Part shown: in pieces, positions 1 to 12,407 of the stretch
Numbering within the stretch: position 1 is the first letter of the stretch
How the letters are laid out: each line of letters begins with the position of its first letter
From: Vespa crabro
Taxonomy: Eukaryota > Arthropoda > Insecta > Hymenoptera > Vespidae
Reading direction: 5' to 3'
DNA: 64,000 nucleotides
NCBI RefSeq assembly: GCF_910589235.1
Contig: NC_060957.1
Location: 4,220,312-4,284,311 of the forward strand
Translations under genes and position numbers: made by a program
The notes under the pieces: model-generated
Told to the model about the DNA's origin: nothing
The model's input: only the letters and a program-made list of their open reading frames with translations
Database searches by the model: none

Positions 1-650
1 AGTAATAACAATAAAATAGATAATAAAGGTAATAATAACAATAATAACAATAATAACAATAATAACGAAAATAACGTCAATAAAAATTATATTATGTACG
101 ATAATAACGATAAGAAAGAGATTAACGGTAATAACGATAATAACGACAATAATAATAATAATAAGAATAATAACGATAACTACAAAAAGACGATAATAGT
201 AATATTAATAATAATGAAAACAAGGATAATAACGATAACAACTATTATAATAATAATAATAATAATAAAAATAGTAACGATCTGAACGATATTAACAATA
301 ATAACAATAATAAAGATAATTATAATAATATAATAACGATTACAGTAATAATAATAATATTGATAGTAACAATAATTACGATATTGGTGAAAATAATAAT
401 AATAATAATAATAAAAATAATAAAGATATTAACGATAGCAACGATATTAATGCTAATAACAAAAATATTTACAATAAAAATAACAATAATAACGCTAATA
501 TCAATAATAATGAGAACTATAATAATGATAATAAAGTTAATAACTTTAATATTAATAACAATAATAATGATAACAACGATAATAACAATATTAATAATAA
601 TAACGAAAATAAGGATAATCACGATGACAACGATAATAATAATAACATTA
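1..650 (+). repeat. Dispersed duplication family A, copy 1
   Basis: Bases 1 to about 545 align with 39,832-40,375. A shared rare word, ATTATGTACGATAATAACGA, has its ATG at 94 here and at 39,916 there, and the phrases before and after match in order. From about 330 to 650 the block also aligns with 20,068-20,385, marked by GATTACAGTAATAATAAT and by the AATCACGATGA phrase near 616. The left edge is cut by the window. The copies differ by substitutions and by small indels that change triplet phase. Confidence 0.8.
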
Positions 651-1569
651 ATAATGATAATACGTTAATAATCGTAGTAATAATAATAATAATAACGATA
701 AGAACTATATTTACGGTAAAAATAGTAACGATAATAACGTTAATATCGATAATAATAATAACAATATTAACGATAATAACGATAATAGTAATAATAAAGG
801 TGATAATAACAATAATATTGATAATAACGATAATAATAATACGATAATAACGGCAATACCACTAATAATAACAACGATAACAACGATAATAACGATAAAA
901 ATATTAACAATAATATCGATAACTACTATCATTCCTATAATTATAATAACAGTAATATCGATAATAAGGATAATTACGAAAGAAACAGTAATAACGATAA
1001 TAACGGTAATAACTGTAATAATTGTAACAATAATGACGAAAATAACGATAATTACGATAATAATTATAATAACGATAATTATAACAATAATAACGTGGGA
1101 AAGATTATGAAGATAATAATAATAACAATTATTACGACAATAATAATAAGAATAATAACGATAATAAGGATATTAGCGATAATAATAATAATAATAATAA
1201 TAAAGATAATAACGAAATTAACCATAATAACAATAATTGTGATAATTACTATAATAATAAAGCAGCAATAACCATATTACCGATAATAACGATAAGTACA
1301 ATTATAATAATGACGATAATAGCGAAAAAAGTAATAATAATTATAACGATAAAAACGATAATAACAATAATAATAATAACAATAGTAAACATAATAAAGA
1401 TATCAACGATAGTAATTGTAGTAATAACGATCCTAAAGATAATAACGATATTAACGATAATAATAATATCGATAGTAAGCAAAATATCAATAATGATAAT
1501 AACAACATTAACGATATTATCGTTAATATTAACAATAATAATAACTATAATAATGACAATAATAATAAT
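651..1569 (+). other. Satellite sequence without a recognised paralogue
   Basis: The same A-rich triplet text continues. I did not find a second copy of this stretch in the window. The only unusual spot is a short G-rich phrase, CGTGGGAAAGATTATGAAG, near 1,093-1,112. No gene or RNA is visible. Confidence 0.6.
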
Positions 1570-2960
1570 AACAATAATAATAATAACTATAGTAACGTTA
1601 ATACAAATAATAATAATTAAAATATTATCGATAATATCGATAATAATAATAAAAAAAACAACGATAATATCGATAATAACTGTTATATTATTAATAATGA
1701 CGATAATAACGATAATAAGGATAGTAACTATAATAATAATGATATTAATTTCGATAAAAACAATAAAATTAATAACGCCGATTATAATAACAACGAAAAT
1801 AATAATCTTAATAATGAAGATAATTACGATAATAACGATAATAATTGTAGTAATAATAAAAATAATAACGTTAATAACGAAAATAACGATTATATTATTA
1901 ACGATGATATTAATAATATCGATAATATTAATAACAATACTAACGATAATAACGATAATAATAATAATAATAACAATGAAAACGAAATTAACGATAATAG
2001 CGATAATAATAATAACGATAATAACGATATTAATAATTATAATAATAACGATAATAACGATAAGAACGATAATAAAAATAATAATAATATTGATAACAAA
2101 GATAATAACGACATTAACGCTAATAGAGATAATAATAAAAACAATATTAACGAAAATAAAGATAATAAAGATAATAACGATAATAATAAGAATAATAACA
2201 GCAATAATATCTATAATTACGATAATAACGACAATAACGATCATAACAATAATAATAATAGTAATAATAATGATGATAACGGAATTTACTATAATATTAA
2301 TATTAATAATAATAATAATAATAACAAAAATAACGATATTAACGATAACAGTAGTAGTAATACTAACAATAATAACAATAATATCGATAATGATGTTAAC
2401 GTTATTAATAATAACGATAATAATTATAACAATAATAACAATACTACCAAAAAAACGATAATAGTAATAATAATAGAAAGAATAATAGCAATAATAACGA
2501 TAATAAAGATATTTATAATAACAATAATAACGACAATATCGATAATAGCGATAACAATAATAACAATAATGACAGAACTAACGAAAATTACGATAATTCT
2601 GATAATAACAATAATAATGATAACGATAATAACGAAATAGTAAAAATAATAATTATGATTATAAAGATAATATAGATAATAATAATAATTATAACAATTA
2701 ATATAATAACGATATAAACGATAAGAACAATAATATTAATAAAAACAATAAAGATAATAAAGATAATAATAATAATAATAATAACAATGACAAGGATAAT
2801 AACAATAATAATAATAAAAGACTATATTAATGATTATAAAGATAGTACTAATAAAGATAATAATCATAATAATAAAGAACATAATAACGATATAATGATA
2901 CAAGCGATAATAATAATAAAAACAATTGATATAATAACGATTATAACGATAATAACGATA
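1570..2960 (+). repeat. AACTGTTATATT superfamily (H), copy 1
   Basis: The anchor AACTGTTATATT lies at 1,678. The block aligns in order with 8,090-9,715: the AATTAAAATATTATCGATAA phrase near 1,615, the AACGCCGATTATAA phrase near 1,776, the run around 1,887-2,200, the AACAGTAGTAGTAATA word near 2,346, and the AAAGACTATATTAATG word near 2,817. Its right half (2,300-2,960) also matches 47,400-48,110. The stretch 1,890-2,100 is single copy here but tandemly duplicated in the 8 kb copy. Confidence 0.82.
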
Positions 2961-2984
2961 ACAACATTAACGATAATAACGTTA

Positions 2985-4745
2985 GTTATAACAATAGTAA
3001 TAACAATAATAACGATAATAAAGATAACAATAATAATCAATAACGATAATGACGATAATAAAGTTAATAGTAATAAGAACTATAATAATAATAACTACAA
3101 AAACGATAATAACCATAATAACGAAAATAACGATGATAGCGATAATAATAATAATAATAATATTAACAAAAATAGCAATAATAACGATAAGAACGATATA
3201 AATAGTAGTAAAAATAAAGGTAATAACGATAATAAGGGTAATAACATTAAAGTAAATAACGATAATAAAGACAATAATATCAATAATAATAACGATAAAA
3301 ATGATAATAGCGATAATAATTATATCGAAAATAACGACAATAATAATAATAATAATAACGTTGATAAGGATATTAACGATAACATCGGTAAAAATAATAA
3401 CAAAAATATAGATAATAACGATAATAACGAAAATAACGACATTTAATATAATAATAATAACGATAATATCGACACTAATAATAACGATAATGCCGACAAA
3501 AGTAATAATAATATTAATGGTAATAACGATAATAATGATTATATTGATAATAATTATAACGTAAATGACGACGATAATAATAATCATAATTACGTTAGTA
3601 AGGATAAATACGATAATAGCAACATAAACATTAATATCAATAAAAACGATGATAACCATAATAATAATAATACTGTTAACGATAATAACGATAATAGTAA
3701 TAACGACAATAACGACAATATTAATAATATTAATAAGGATAACAAGGATAATAACGATAATAATGATAATAATAATAAAAATAATAATAATAACATTAAT
3801 AACGATAATAACGATAATAAACATAATAGCGATATTAATTATAATAATTACAACGAAAATAATGACAACAACGATAATAATGATAATAATAATAATGAAA
3901 ATATTTATAATAATGATTATAACGATAATAACTATAAAAACGACAATAATATTGATAATAATAATGAAGAAAATAATAAAGTCGATGACGATAATAGCGA
4001 TAATAGTAGGAGTAGTAATATCAATAATAACAATAATAATGACAATAAAGATAATAACGATAATTATATTTACGATTATAATGAAAATAGTAATAATAAT
4101 AATAACGATTATACCGATAATAACGATAATAACGATAATAATAATAATAATAATAATAATTATAATAATAATAATAATTATAATAATTATAATAATAATA
4201 AAGATTATAACGATATTAACGATAATAACGATGAGTATGCTAATAACTATAATAATGATAATGACGATAGTAACGATTATAATAATAACGACAATAACGA
4301 TATTAGTAGTAATATTATTAACGATAATAACGATATTTACGATAATAATTATAATAATAATATAGATAACAACGATATTAACGATAATATCGATAATAAT
4401 ATTAAAGATAATAACGACAAAGAATAATAATAAAATATCAATTGTAACAATAATAACCATAATGACGATAATATCGATAATAATAATAACGATAGGGATG
4501 ATGATAATAACCGATAATAAAGTTTATAATGATAATAATAAGAATAATATTTAGAGTACTAGAAGAAATAAAATCGATAATAATTGTAATAAAAACTACA
4601 ATAATAACGATATTAACGAAAATAGTTATAAAATAGTAACGAAAACTACGTTAAATACATTAATAATAATAATAATAATAATAACGGAAGTAGGTATAAT
4701 AACGGTGACAAATATAATATTAATAAAAATTATAACTATAATTAC
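2985..4745 (+). repeat. ~1.7 kb triplicated block (P), copy 1
   Basis: The block aligns with 26,008-27,480 and 61,280-62,980. The exact anchor GTCGATGACGATAATAGCGA starts at 3,981, 27,024 and 62,307, followed each time by AATAGTAGGAGTAGTA. Left-end words such as the AATCAATAACGATAATGACG phrase near 3,037 and right-end words such as CGACAAAGAATAATAATA near 4,417 are also shared. The last part, with GGAAGTAGGTATAATAACGG near 4,685, matches copy 3 at about 62,920 but I did not find it in copy 2. Confidence 0.85.
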
Positions 4746-4950
4746 GATGTAACGATAATAATAACGATAATATTTATAATAATAATAATAATATTAACAG
4801 CAATAACATCGATAATGTAGAAAATAATGATAATAATGATAATGATAATAACGATAATAGTAATAATAATAATATCAAAAATACTAATAATTACAATAAC
4901 GACTATAATAACGATAGAAATGTTAACGATAATGACGATGATAATAACTA
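4743..4950 (+). repeat. Dispersed duplication family M, copy 1
   Basis: It starts with TACGATGTAACGATAATAAT and aligns with 32,258-32,460. Shared words include AGCAATAA, the ATATCAAAAATA phrase and CGACTATAATAACG or its variant. Its neighbour family L (5,490-5,900) has its partner upstream of this partner, so the order is swapped between the two loci. Confidence 0.7.
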
Positions 4951-5489
4951 TACTGACTTTAATATCGATAATAATAATAGAAATAATACCGATAGTAACG
5001 ATATCAATGCTAATAACGATAATAACGATAATAACGATAATTATAATAACGATAATAACGATAGTAACGACAATAATAATAATTATAAAAACGATAAAAG
5101 AGATAAAAACTATGTCAAAGATAATATTAATAATAATAATATCAATAAAAACAATAGTATCGATAATAATAATATTACAAAAAAAGGATAATAAGTATAA
5201 TAATTGTAATAATAACAATAATAAAGATTATAACGACATTAATAAGAATAAAAATAGTAATAATAATAATAATATCGATGATAACGATAATAACTATAAT
5301 AATAATATTATTCAAGACAATAATACCAATATAAACGGTAATAAGTATAATAATAAATACGATAAAGTAGATAATATCCATAAGAAAATAATAACGATTA
5401 CAAAGACAATTTCGATAGTAACGATAATAATAATTATAATAACGAGAATAACGATATTAACAATAACAATAATAGCGATATTAACGATA
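4951..5489 (+). other. Satellite sequence without a recognised paralogue
   Basis: Continuous triplet repeat text. A small word, AAGACAATTTCGAT, near 5,404 also occurs near 39,783, which suggests a short shared segment, but I could not extend it. Nothing gene-like is visible. Confidence 0.5.
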
Positions 5490-5900
5490 ATAACGACATT
5501 CACGATAATAATAATTACAATAATAACGATAATAACGACATTCACTATAATAATAATTACAATAATAACGATAATAACGACATTCACTATAATAATAATT
5601 ACAATAATAACGATAATAACGACAATAATGATAACAAGGAAAATAATTATAATAATAATATCAATAGAAACGATAAAAAAGGTAATACTTACGATTATAA
5701 GGATAATAACGTTAAGAACGATATTAACCATAATAGAATTAATAAAAATATTTACGTTAATAACGATAATAATATCAGCAATAATAGCGATAATAGCGAC
5801 AATAACGGTAACAATAATAATAACATTATTGACGATATTATCGATGATAACGATAATAAAAATAACGGTAATGACAATAATAATAATAATAGTAATAACA
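5490..5900 (+). repeat. Dispersed duplication family L, copy 1
   Basis: The block aligns with 31,240-31,535. Shared words in order are AACGACATTCACGATAATAA (5,492), GGAAAATAATTATAATAATA (5,639), ATATTTACGTTAATAACG (near 5,748; TTACGTTAACAACG in copy 2) and CGGTAATGAC (near 5,867). This copy contains a three-unit 42 bp tandem repeat where the other locus has one unit. Confidence 0.75.
5493..5618 (+). repeat. 42 bp tandem repeat, three units
   Basis: The word GACATTCAC starts at 5,495, 5,537 and 5,579, exactly 42 bases apart each time. The intervening text is the same in the three units, apart from CACGATAAT in the first and CACTATAAT in the next two. The unit is 14 triplets long, so it keeps the triplet phase. 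The related locus at 31,240 has a single unit. Confidence 0.95.
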
Positions 5901-6790
5901 ATAATAATTATAATAACGTTAACAATAATAACAATGATAACGGCAATAGTGATAATAATATTAAAAAAGATATTTGCAATAATAATAGTAGTAATTAATA
6001 ACTATTATAACGAAAAGAACGATAATAACGATAACAATAATAACGATTATTACTATAATAGCTAAAATAATAAAAACGATAGAAACGATACTAGTAATAA
6101 TAATAATACCGATAAAAATGATAATAAACTTAATAATAATAAAAAGAATAACGATAGTAAGATATTAACGATATAAACGATGACAAAACCAAAAACTACG
6201 AAAATAACGATAATAATTATAACAATAATAACGAGAATAAATACAATAATTATAACAATAACAACGATAATAAAAATAAAAACGATAATAACGATAATAA
6301 CGATAATAACAATAATAATAAAAATAGTAATAATAACAATAATAACGATAATAACGATAAAATCGATAATATCGTAATAATAACGATAATAACAATAATA
6401 ACGACAATAACGATAATAATAATAATAATGATAATAGTAATAAAAACGATAATAATTAAAATAATAATAATAACGATAATAACGATAATGACGACAATAA
6501 TAATAACAATAATAACAATAATACCGGTACTAACGAAAATATCGTTAATAATAGTAACGATAATATAGATAATAATAATAAAATTAATAACGTTAATAAC
6601 TATAATTACGATAATAAAGGTAATAAGAATAAAATTAATAACGCTAATAACGATAATAAAGTTAATAATAATAATTATAAAAATAACAATAATATCCAAT
6701 ATAATGATAATGAGGGCAATAATAATTATAAAAATAATAATAATAAAAATATTAATAATAATAACGATAATGAAGATAATAATAATAATA
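5901..6790 (+). other. Satellite sequence without a recognised paralogue
   Basis: The triplet pattern continues. A locally less regular phrase, GATGACAAAACCAAAAACTA, lies near 6,179. I found no partner segment in the window and no gene or RNA. Confidence 0.5.
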
Positions 6791-6945
6791 ATAACAATAA
6801 TAACAACAATAACGACAATAACGATAATAACGATAATAATAATAATAATAACGACATTAATAAATATAATAAATATAATAACGAAATGGTATTAACGAAA
6901 TAATCGACAATAGTAGTAATAGTAATAAGGATAATAACGATAATA
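6791..6945 (+). repeat. Module E fragment with GATATGGTATTAACG-type word
   Basis: The text ends in the module E boundary phrase: CATTAATAAATATAATAAAT, then AACGAAATGGTATTAACGAA, with the ATG at 6,886. This is followed by CGACAATAGTAGTAATAGTA. The same join of words occurs at 21,871, 22,259, 24,147, 24,639, 28,155, 28,532, 60,046 and 63,397. Confidence 0.75.
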
Positions 6946-7139
6946 ACGACGATAAATATATTAATAATAAAGAAAATATCAATATTACAGCAAATAACGA
7001 TTATAACGATAATAATAATAACAATATTAACGATAATAATGATAATAGCGATTATAACGATATTAAAGACAGTAATAATTATAATAATTATAAAAATAAT
7101 ATTAACAATAACAACGAAAATAATGATAATAATAGTAGA

Positions 7140-7376
7140 AATAATAATAATAATAATAATAACGATAAGAAGAATAATATCAATAATAATAATAACTATA
7201 TTAACGATAATAACAATTATAGTAATAATAATAATAACGATAATTACGATAAAAATAATAATAATAATAAAAATATTAAAAATTATATACACCAGAATAA
7301 TAACAATAATACCGGTTATGATAAGAATAATATTAATAATTATAACGATAATAATGATATTGCTAATAATAATAAT

Positions 7377-7422
<46 letters not shown>

Positions 7423-7520
7423 TCATTAATACTCACAATAATAACAATAATAAAGGTTATGGGATGAGTAATGTTAATAATAATAACGATAATAATGATA
7501 ATAACGATATAATCGATTAG
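7140..7520 (+). repeat. Dispersed duplication family Q, copy 1
   Basis: The block aligns with 36,315-36,675. Shared features are ATTAAAAATTATA followed by ACACCAG (ATCACCAG in copy 2), TATCATTAATACTCACAATA near 7,421 (ACGCACAA in copy 2), AATAATAAAGGTTATG near 7,447 and GATATAATCGATTAGAATA near 7,505. Weaker copies lie at 24,885-25,090 and 60,350-60,550, where the middle reads AATCAGCCC or AATCAACCC. Confidence 0.78.
7379..7422 (+). repeat. Pure AAT microsatellite
   Basis: An uninterrupted AAT run of about 43 bases inside family Q copy 1. The matching place in the 36.5 kb copy has mixed triplets instead of a pure run. Confidence 0.9.
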
Positions 7521-7559
7521 AATAATTACAACAATAACGATAATAACAATAACAATAAT

Positions 7560-8088
7560 TACAATAATAACGATTATTAATGTAATAACGATAATACTAA
7601 GATTAATAATAATATCGAAAATATGGTTAATTACGAAAATAACGGTAATAATGATAATAACTTTAATAACGACAATAATAATAATAATAATAAAGATAAT
7701 ATCGATAATAACAATAATAGTGATTATAATAAAAACAACAATAAAGATAACAACGATATTAACAATAATAACAATTATAACAATTATATCGATAATAACA
7801 ATAATAACGATAATAACGATCATAATAATAACACTAATAACAATAATATCGATAATAACGATAATTACGATAATACTAATAAAATTATAACGATAATAAC
7901 GATAATAAAAATAATATTATTAATAATAATAATGATGATTACATTAATAAGGATAATAGCAATAATAATAATAATAAAATTATCGATTATAATGAATATA
8001 AAGATAATGATAGTAACCGTAATAATAATTATAATAATAACAAGAATTACGATAATAATAATAGAATAGATAATAATACTAATGATTA
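7560..8088 (+). repeat. Dispersed family B (GGTTAATTACGAAAATAACG), 7.6 kb copy
   Basis: The marker word GGTTAATTACGAAAATAACG is at 7,625, followed by GTAATAATGATAATAAC and, further on, GATTATAATAAAAACAACAA. The block aligns with 36,885-37,380, where the marker reads GGTTTATTACGAAAATAACG. Related copies of the marker lie near 11,185, 19,573 (one base different), 25,312, 40,654 and 60,829 (GGTAAATTACG there). Confidence 0.8.
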
Positions 8089-8089
8089 T

Positions 8090-9915
8090 ATCCATAATAA
8101 CGATAATAACGATAATAACAATATTAATAATAACTATAGTAACGATAATACCAATAATAATAATTAAAATATTATCGATAATATCGATAATAATAATAAA
8201 AATAACAACGATAATATCGATAATAACTGTTATATTTATAATAATAACAATAATAACGATAATAAGGATAGTAACTATAATAACAATGATATTATTATCG
8301 ATAAAAACAATAAAATTAATAACGCCGTTTATGATACCAACGAAAATATTAATATTAATAATGAAGATAATTACGATAATAACGATAATAATTGTAGTAA
8401 TATAAAAATAATAACGACAATAACGTTAATAACGAAAATAACGATTATATTATTAACGATTATATTAATAATATCGATAATATTAATAACAATACTAATG
8501 ATAATAACGATAATAATAATAATAACAATAATAACGACATTAACGATAATAGCAATAATAATAATAATGATAATAACGATAATAGTAATTTTAATAATAA
8601 CGATAATAACTATAAGAACGATATATTATTAACGATTATATTAATAATATCGATAATATTAATAACAATACTAATGATAATAACGATAATAATAATAATA
8701 ACAATAATAACGACATTAACGATAATAGCAATAATAATAATAATGATAATAACGATAATAGTAATTTTAATAATAACGATAATAACGATAAGAACGATAA
8801 TAACAATAATAATAATATTGATAACAAAGATAATAACGATATTAACGCTAATAGTGATAATAATAAAAACAATATTAAAGAAAATAAAGATAATAAAGAT
8901 AATAACGATAGTAATAAGAATAATAACAGCAATAATATCTATAATTATGATAATAACGACAATAACGACCATAACGATAATAATAAAAGTAATAATAACG
9001 ATGATAACGGAATTAACTATAATAATAATATTAATATTAATAATAATAATAACAAAAATAACGATATTAACTCTAACAGTAGTAGTAATACTAACAATGA
9101 TAACAATACTATCGATAATGATGTTAACGGTAATAATAATAACGATAATAATAATAATAATAATAACAATACTAACTATAAAAACGATAATAATAATTGT
9201 AATAGTAATAATAATAGCAATAATAACGATAATAAGATAATTATAATAACAATAATAAAGACAATAACGATAATAGCGATAACAATAATAAAAATAATAA
9301 CGTTAATAACTAAAATTACGATAATTCTGATAATAACAATAATAATGATAACGATAATAACGAAATAGTAATCATAATAATTACAATTATAAAGATAATA
9401 TCGATAATAATAATAATTATAATAATTAATATAATAAAGATATAAACGATAAAAACAATAATATTAATAAAAACAATAAAGATAATAACGACAATAATAA
9501 TAATAATAATAACAATAACAAGGATAATAACAATATTAATAATTAAAGACTATAATAATGATTATAAAAATAATGATAATAAAGAATATACTTATAATAA
9601 TAAAAAAAAAATAACCATAATAATGACACAAACGATAATAATAATAATAACAATTAACATAATAACGATTATAACGATAATAATAATAACATAAATAACG
9701 ATAATAACGATTATAACGATAATAATAATACTAATAATAATAACAATAATAACAGTAAGAACGATAAAAAATATAATAACATTAATAACGATAAAAACGA
9801 TAATAACGAAAAAAACGATAATAATAATAACAATAATATCGATAATAAGGGTAATTATGAAAATAACTGTAATAGCGATAATATATATAAAACGACAATA
9901 ATAATAATAATAAAT
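8090..9915 (+). repeat. AACTGTTATATT superfamily (H), copy 2
   Basis: The anchor AACTGTTATATT lies at 8,225. The block aligns with 1,570-2,960 over its length and with 47,400-48,340 over its right part, extending with copy 3 through ATAAGGGTAATTATGAAAAT (near 9,836 and 48,257) and ATAAAACGACAATAATAATA (near 9,885 and 48,300). It carries an extra 176 bp tandem duplication that neither other copy has. Confidence 0.83.
8455..8786 (+). repeat. 176 bp tandem duplication
   Basis: The 156 bases from 8,455 to 8,610 reappear without a mismatch that I can see at 8,631-8,786. Anchors are AACGATTATATTAATAATAT at 8,455 and 8,631, and GTAATTTTAATAATAACG at 8,585 and 8,761. The period is 176, not a multiple of three, so the triplet register changes across it. 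The related locus at 1.9-2.1 kb has one copy. The perfect match, against diverged paralogues around it, points to a recent event. Confidence 0.93.
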
Positions 9916-10119
9916 ACGATAATAAGGATAATGACGATAATAAAGATAATAAAGATAATGTTGATAACTACGATAATAACGATAATAACAATAATAATTA
10001 TAACAATGAAAACGATATTAATGATAATAACGATAATAATAATGACGATAATAGCAGAAATAATAATAACGGTAATAGTAATAATAGTAATAACATTGAT
10101 TACGATGATAACGATAATA
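9916..10119 (+). other. Satellite sequence without a recognised paralogue
   Basis: The triplet pattern continues with no partner found and nothing gene-like. Confidence 0.5.
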
Positions 10120-10385
10120 ATAATAATAATAATAATAACGAGAATATCTATAATAACGATACTAAAAATAAAAATATTAATAATAATGACGATAATATAT
10201 ATAATAGCGATACTAAAAATAACAATAATAAATATAATAATAGAAATATCGATTACAACGATAATTAAAATTACATTAAAGACGATAAATATGATAATTA
10301 CGATAATAATGAAAAGAATATAAACAATAACAATAATAACGAAAAAATTACAATAACGTTAATAAAAAATGTAATAACGATAACA
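10120..10385 (+). repeat. Source-like copy of the segment inserted at 49.5 kb
   Basis: The block aligns with 49,480-49,715. The clearest shared words are TTACATTAAAGACGAT (10,271 and 49,625), AATATCTATAATAACGATAC (near 10,143 and 49,549) and CAATAACAATAATAACGAAA (near 10,324 and 49,680). At 49.5 kb this segment interrupts a block that is continuous at 12.9 kb. Confidence 0.75.
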
Positions 10386-11090
10386 ACGATAAAAAGGAAA
10401 CAAACTATAATAACAATGATATTAATATCGTTAAATACAATAATAAAGTTAATAACGATAATAATATTAAGAACAATAACAATAATAACGATAATAATAA
10501 TAAATTTAATAACGCCAATTATGATAACAAGGAAAATTATAACATTAATAATAACTATAATTACGATAATAACGATAATAATTGTAGTAATAATAACAAT
10601 AATAACAATTAAAACGATAATAATGTTAGCGATAATAATAATAACGACAATGATTATAATAATAATAACAATTCTAACGATAAAAGCAATAATAATAATA
10701 GTAATATTAATAATAATAGCAATAATAACGATAATAAAGATAATTATAATAACAATAATAAAGACAATAACGATAATGGCTAATAACAATAATAATAATA
10801 ATAACGATAATAGCGATAATAATGATCATAATAATAATAACAGTCACAATATTAATAATAACAATAATAACGATAATATCGATAATAATGAAAATAACGA
10901 TAATAAAGACAATAAAAATAATATCAAGTACGATAATAACGGTAATAAAGAGATATCGGTAATAACGATAATAGCGATGATTATAATAAAGATAACTATT
11001 ATAATAAAAATAAGAATAATAAAGATAATTACGTTAAATATAATAATAATAATAATAACAATAATATATATATTATCCATAAAACGATAT
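10386..11090 (+). repeat. Family G, copy 1 (internally deleted)
   Basis: The block aligns with 13,130-14,130 and 49,920-50,950. Shared words are CTATAATAACAATGATATTA (10,406), AACGCCAATTATGATAAC (10,512), GATAATAATTGTAGTAATAA (10,571), AATAATGTTAGCGATAATAA (near 10,617) and AATAACAGTCACAATATTAA (near 10,836). About 480 bases present in the other two copies (13,295-13,780 and 50,090-50,575) are missing here near 10,600. Confidence 0.8.
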
Positions 11091-11137
11091 TAACGATAGT
11101 GATAATGACAATAATAACGATAACAAAGATGATAACG

Positions 11138-11178
<41 letters not shown>

Positions 11179-11275
11179 GATAATAAGGTTAATTACGAAA
11201 ATAACGGTAATAAAGATAATAACTATAATATCGACAAAAATAATATTAATAATAACGATACTAACGATAATAACG

Positions 11276-11310
<35 letters not shown>

Positions 11311-11480
11311 GATAATAACGGGAATAACGATAATAACGATAGTAATAATTACAATAATAACGATAATGATGATAATAATAACAATAACGATAATTATTAG
11401 AACAAAAATTACTATAATAACGATATTAACAATAATAATAATAAGAATTACAACGATAATAAAGAAATAACGATAGTAAT
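11091..11480 (+). repeat. Dispersed family B, 11.2 kb copy
   Basis: The marker GGTTAATTACGAAAATAACG is at 11,187, preceded by GATAATAA and followed by GTAATAAAGATAATAACTAT. This arrangement is closest to the copies at 19.57 and 40.65 kb. Edges are uncertain. Confidence 0.65.
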
Positions 11481-11779
11481 AATAATAATTATAACGACAA
11501 TAATTGTAATGACCATGACAATAGTAACGACAATTACGATAATATCGATAATAATATTAACATTATTAACGTGCATAACGATAACAGTAATAATAATAAT
11601 AACATGTATAACAATAAAAACGATAATAACGATGCTAATAATAACGATAATAATTTTAATAACGATAATAACGATAATAACGAAAATAACGATTATGACA
11701 ATAATAATTATAAAAATAATAATAAGGATTATAACGATCATTACGTAAATAATACTAGTAACAGTAACAATAATAATAA
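11481..11779 (+). other. Satellite sequence without a recognised paralogue
   Basis: Triplet text with a slightly unusual word, ATTAACGTGCATAACGATAA, near 11,565. No partner or gene was found. Confidence 0.5.
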
Positions 11780-12401
11780 ATATTATAACGATATTGAGGA
11801 CACAAACAATATTAGAGATAATAGCGATAATAAAATTAATAATAATAACTATAATAACGTTAATAACAATAATAATAAGAACATTAATAGCGATAATAAC
11901 GATAATAGTAATAATAATAATAAAAACGATTATAACGATAATAACGATATAAACAGTAGGAATAATAACAATAAAAACAATAATAACAATAATAGCGATA
12001 ATAACGATATTAATAATAATAATAATAATATTGCTTATAACGCTATAAACGATACTTATGATAATAATAATAAATCAATAAAGATAATAACGATAATATT
12101 TATTATAATAATAAGTATTGTAACGAAAATAATAATACAAACAATAATAATAATATTGATTATAACCATAATAACGATAACAACGATAATATTAAAAACA
12201 TTAATAACGATAATAACGTTTATAACGATAATAATAATAACAGTATAATTGATATTAACGAAAATAATTATAATAACTATAATAATAATAACAAAAATAA
12301 CTATTCAAACGGTTATAACAATAATAATAATAACAATAATGACGATAATAACGGTAATAACGATAATAATAATAATAATAATGACTCTAATTACGATAGT
12401 A

Positions 12402-12407
12402 ACGCGT
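12402..12407. other. Conserved ACGCGT site in family R
   Basis: ACGCGT is strikingly GC-rich for this window and is kept at the same place in all four family R copies (near 12,402, 37,647, 46,346 and 49,034), always as ACGCGTAATAATAA. It equals an MluI site and the yeast MCB core, but no evidence of function is present. Confidence 0.6.
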
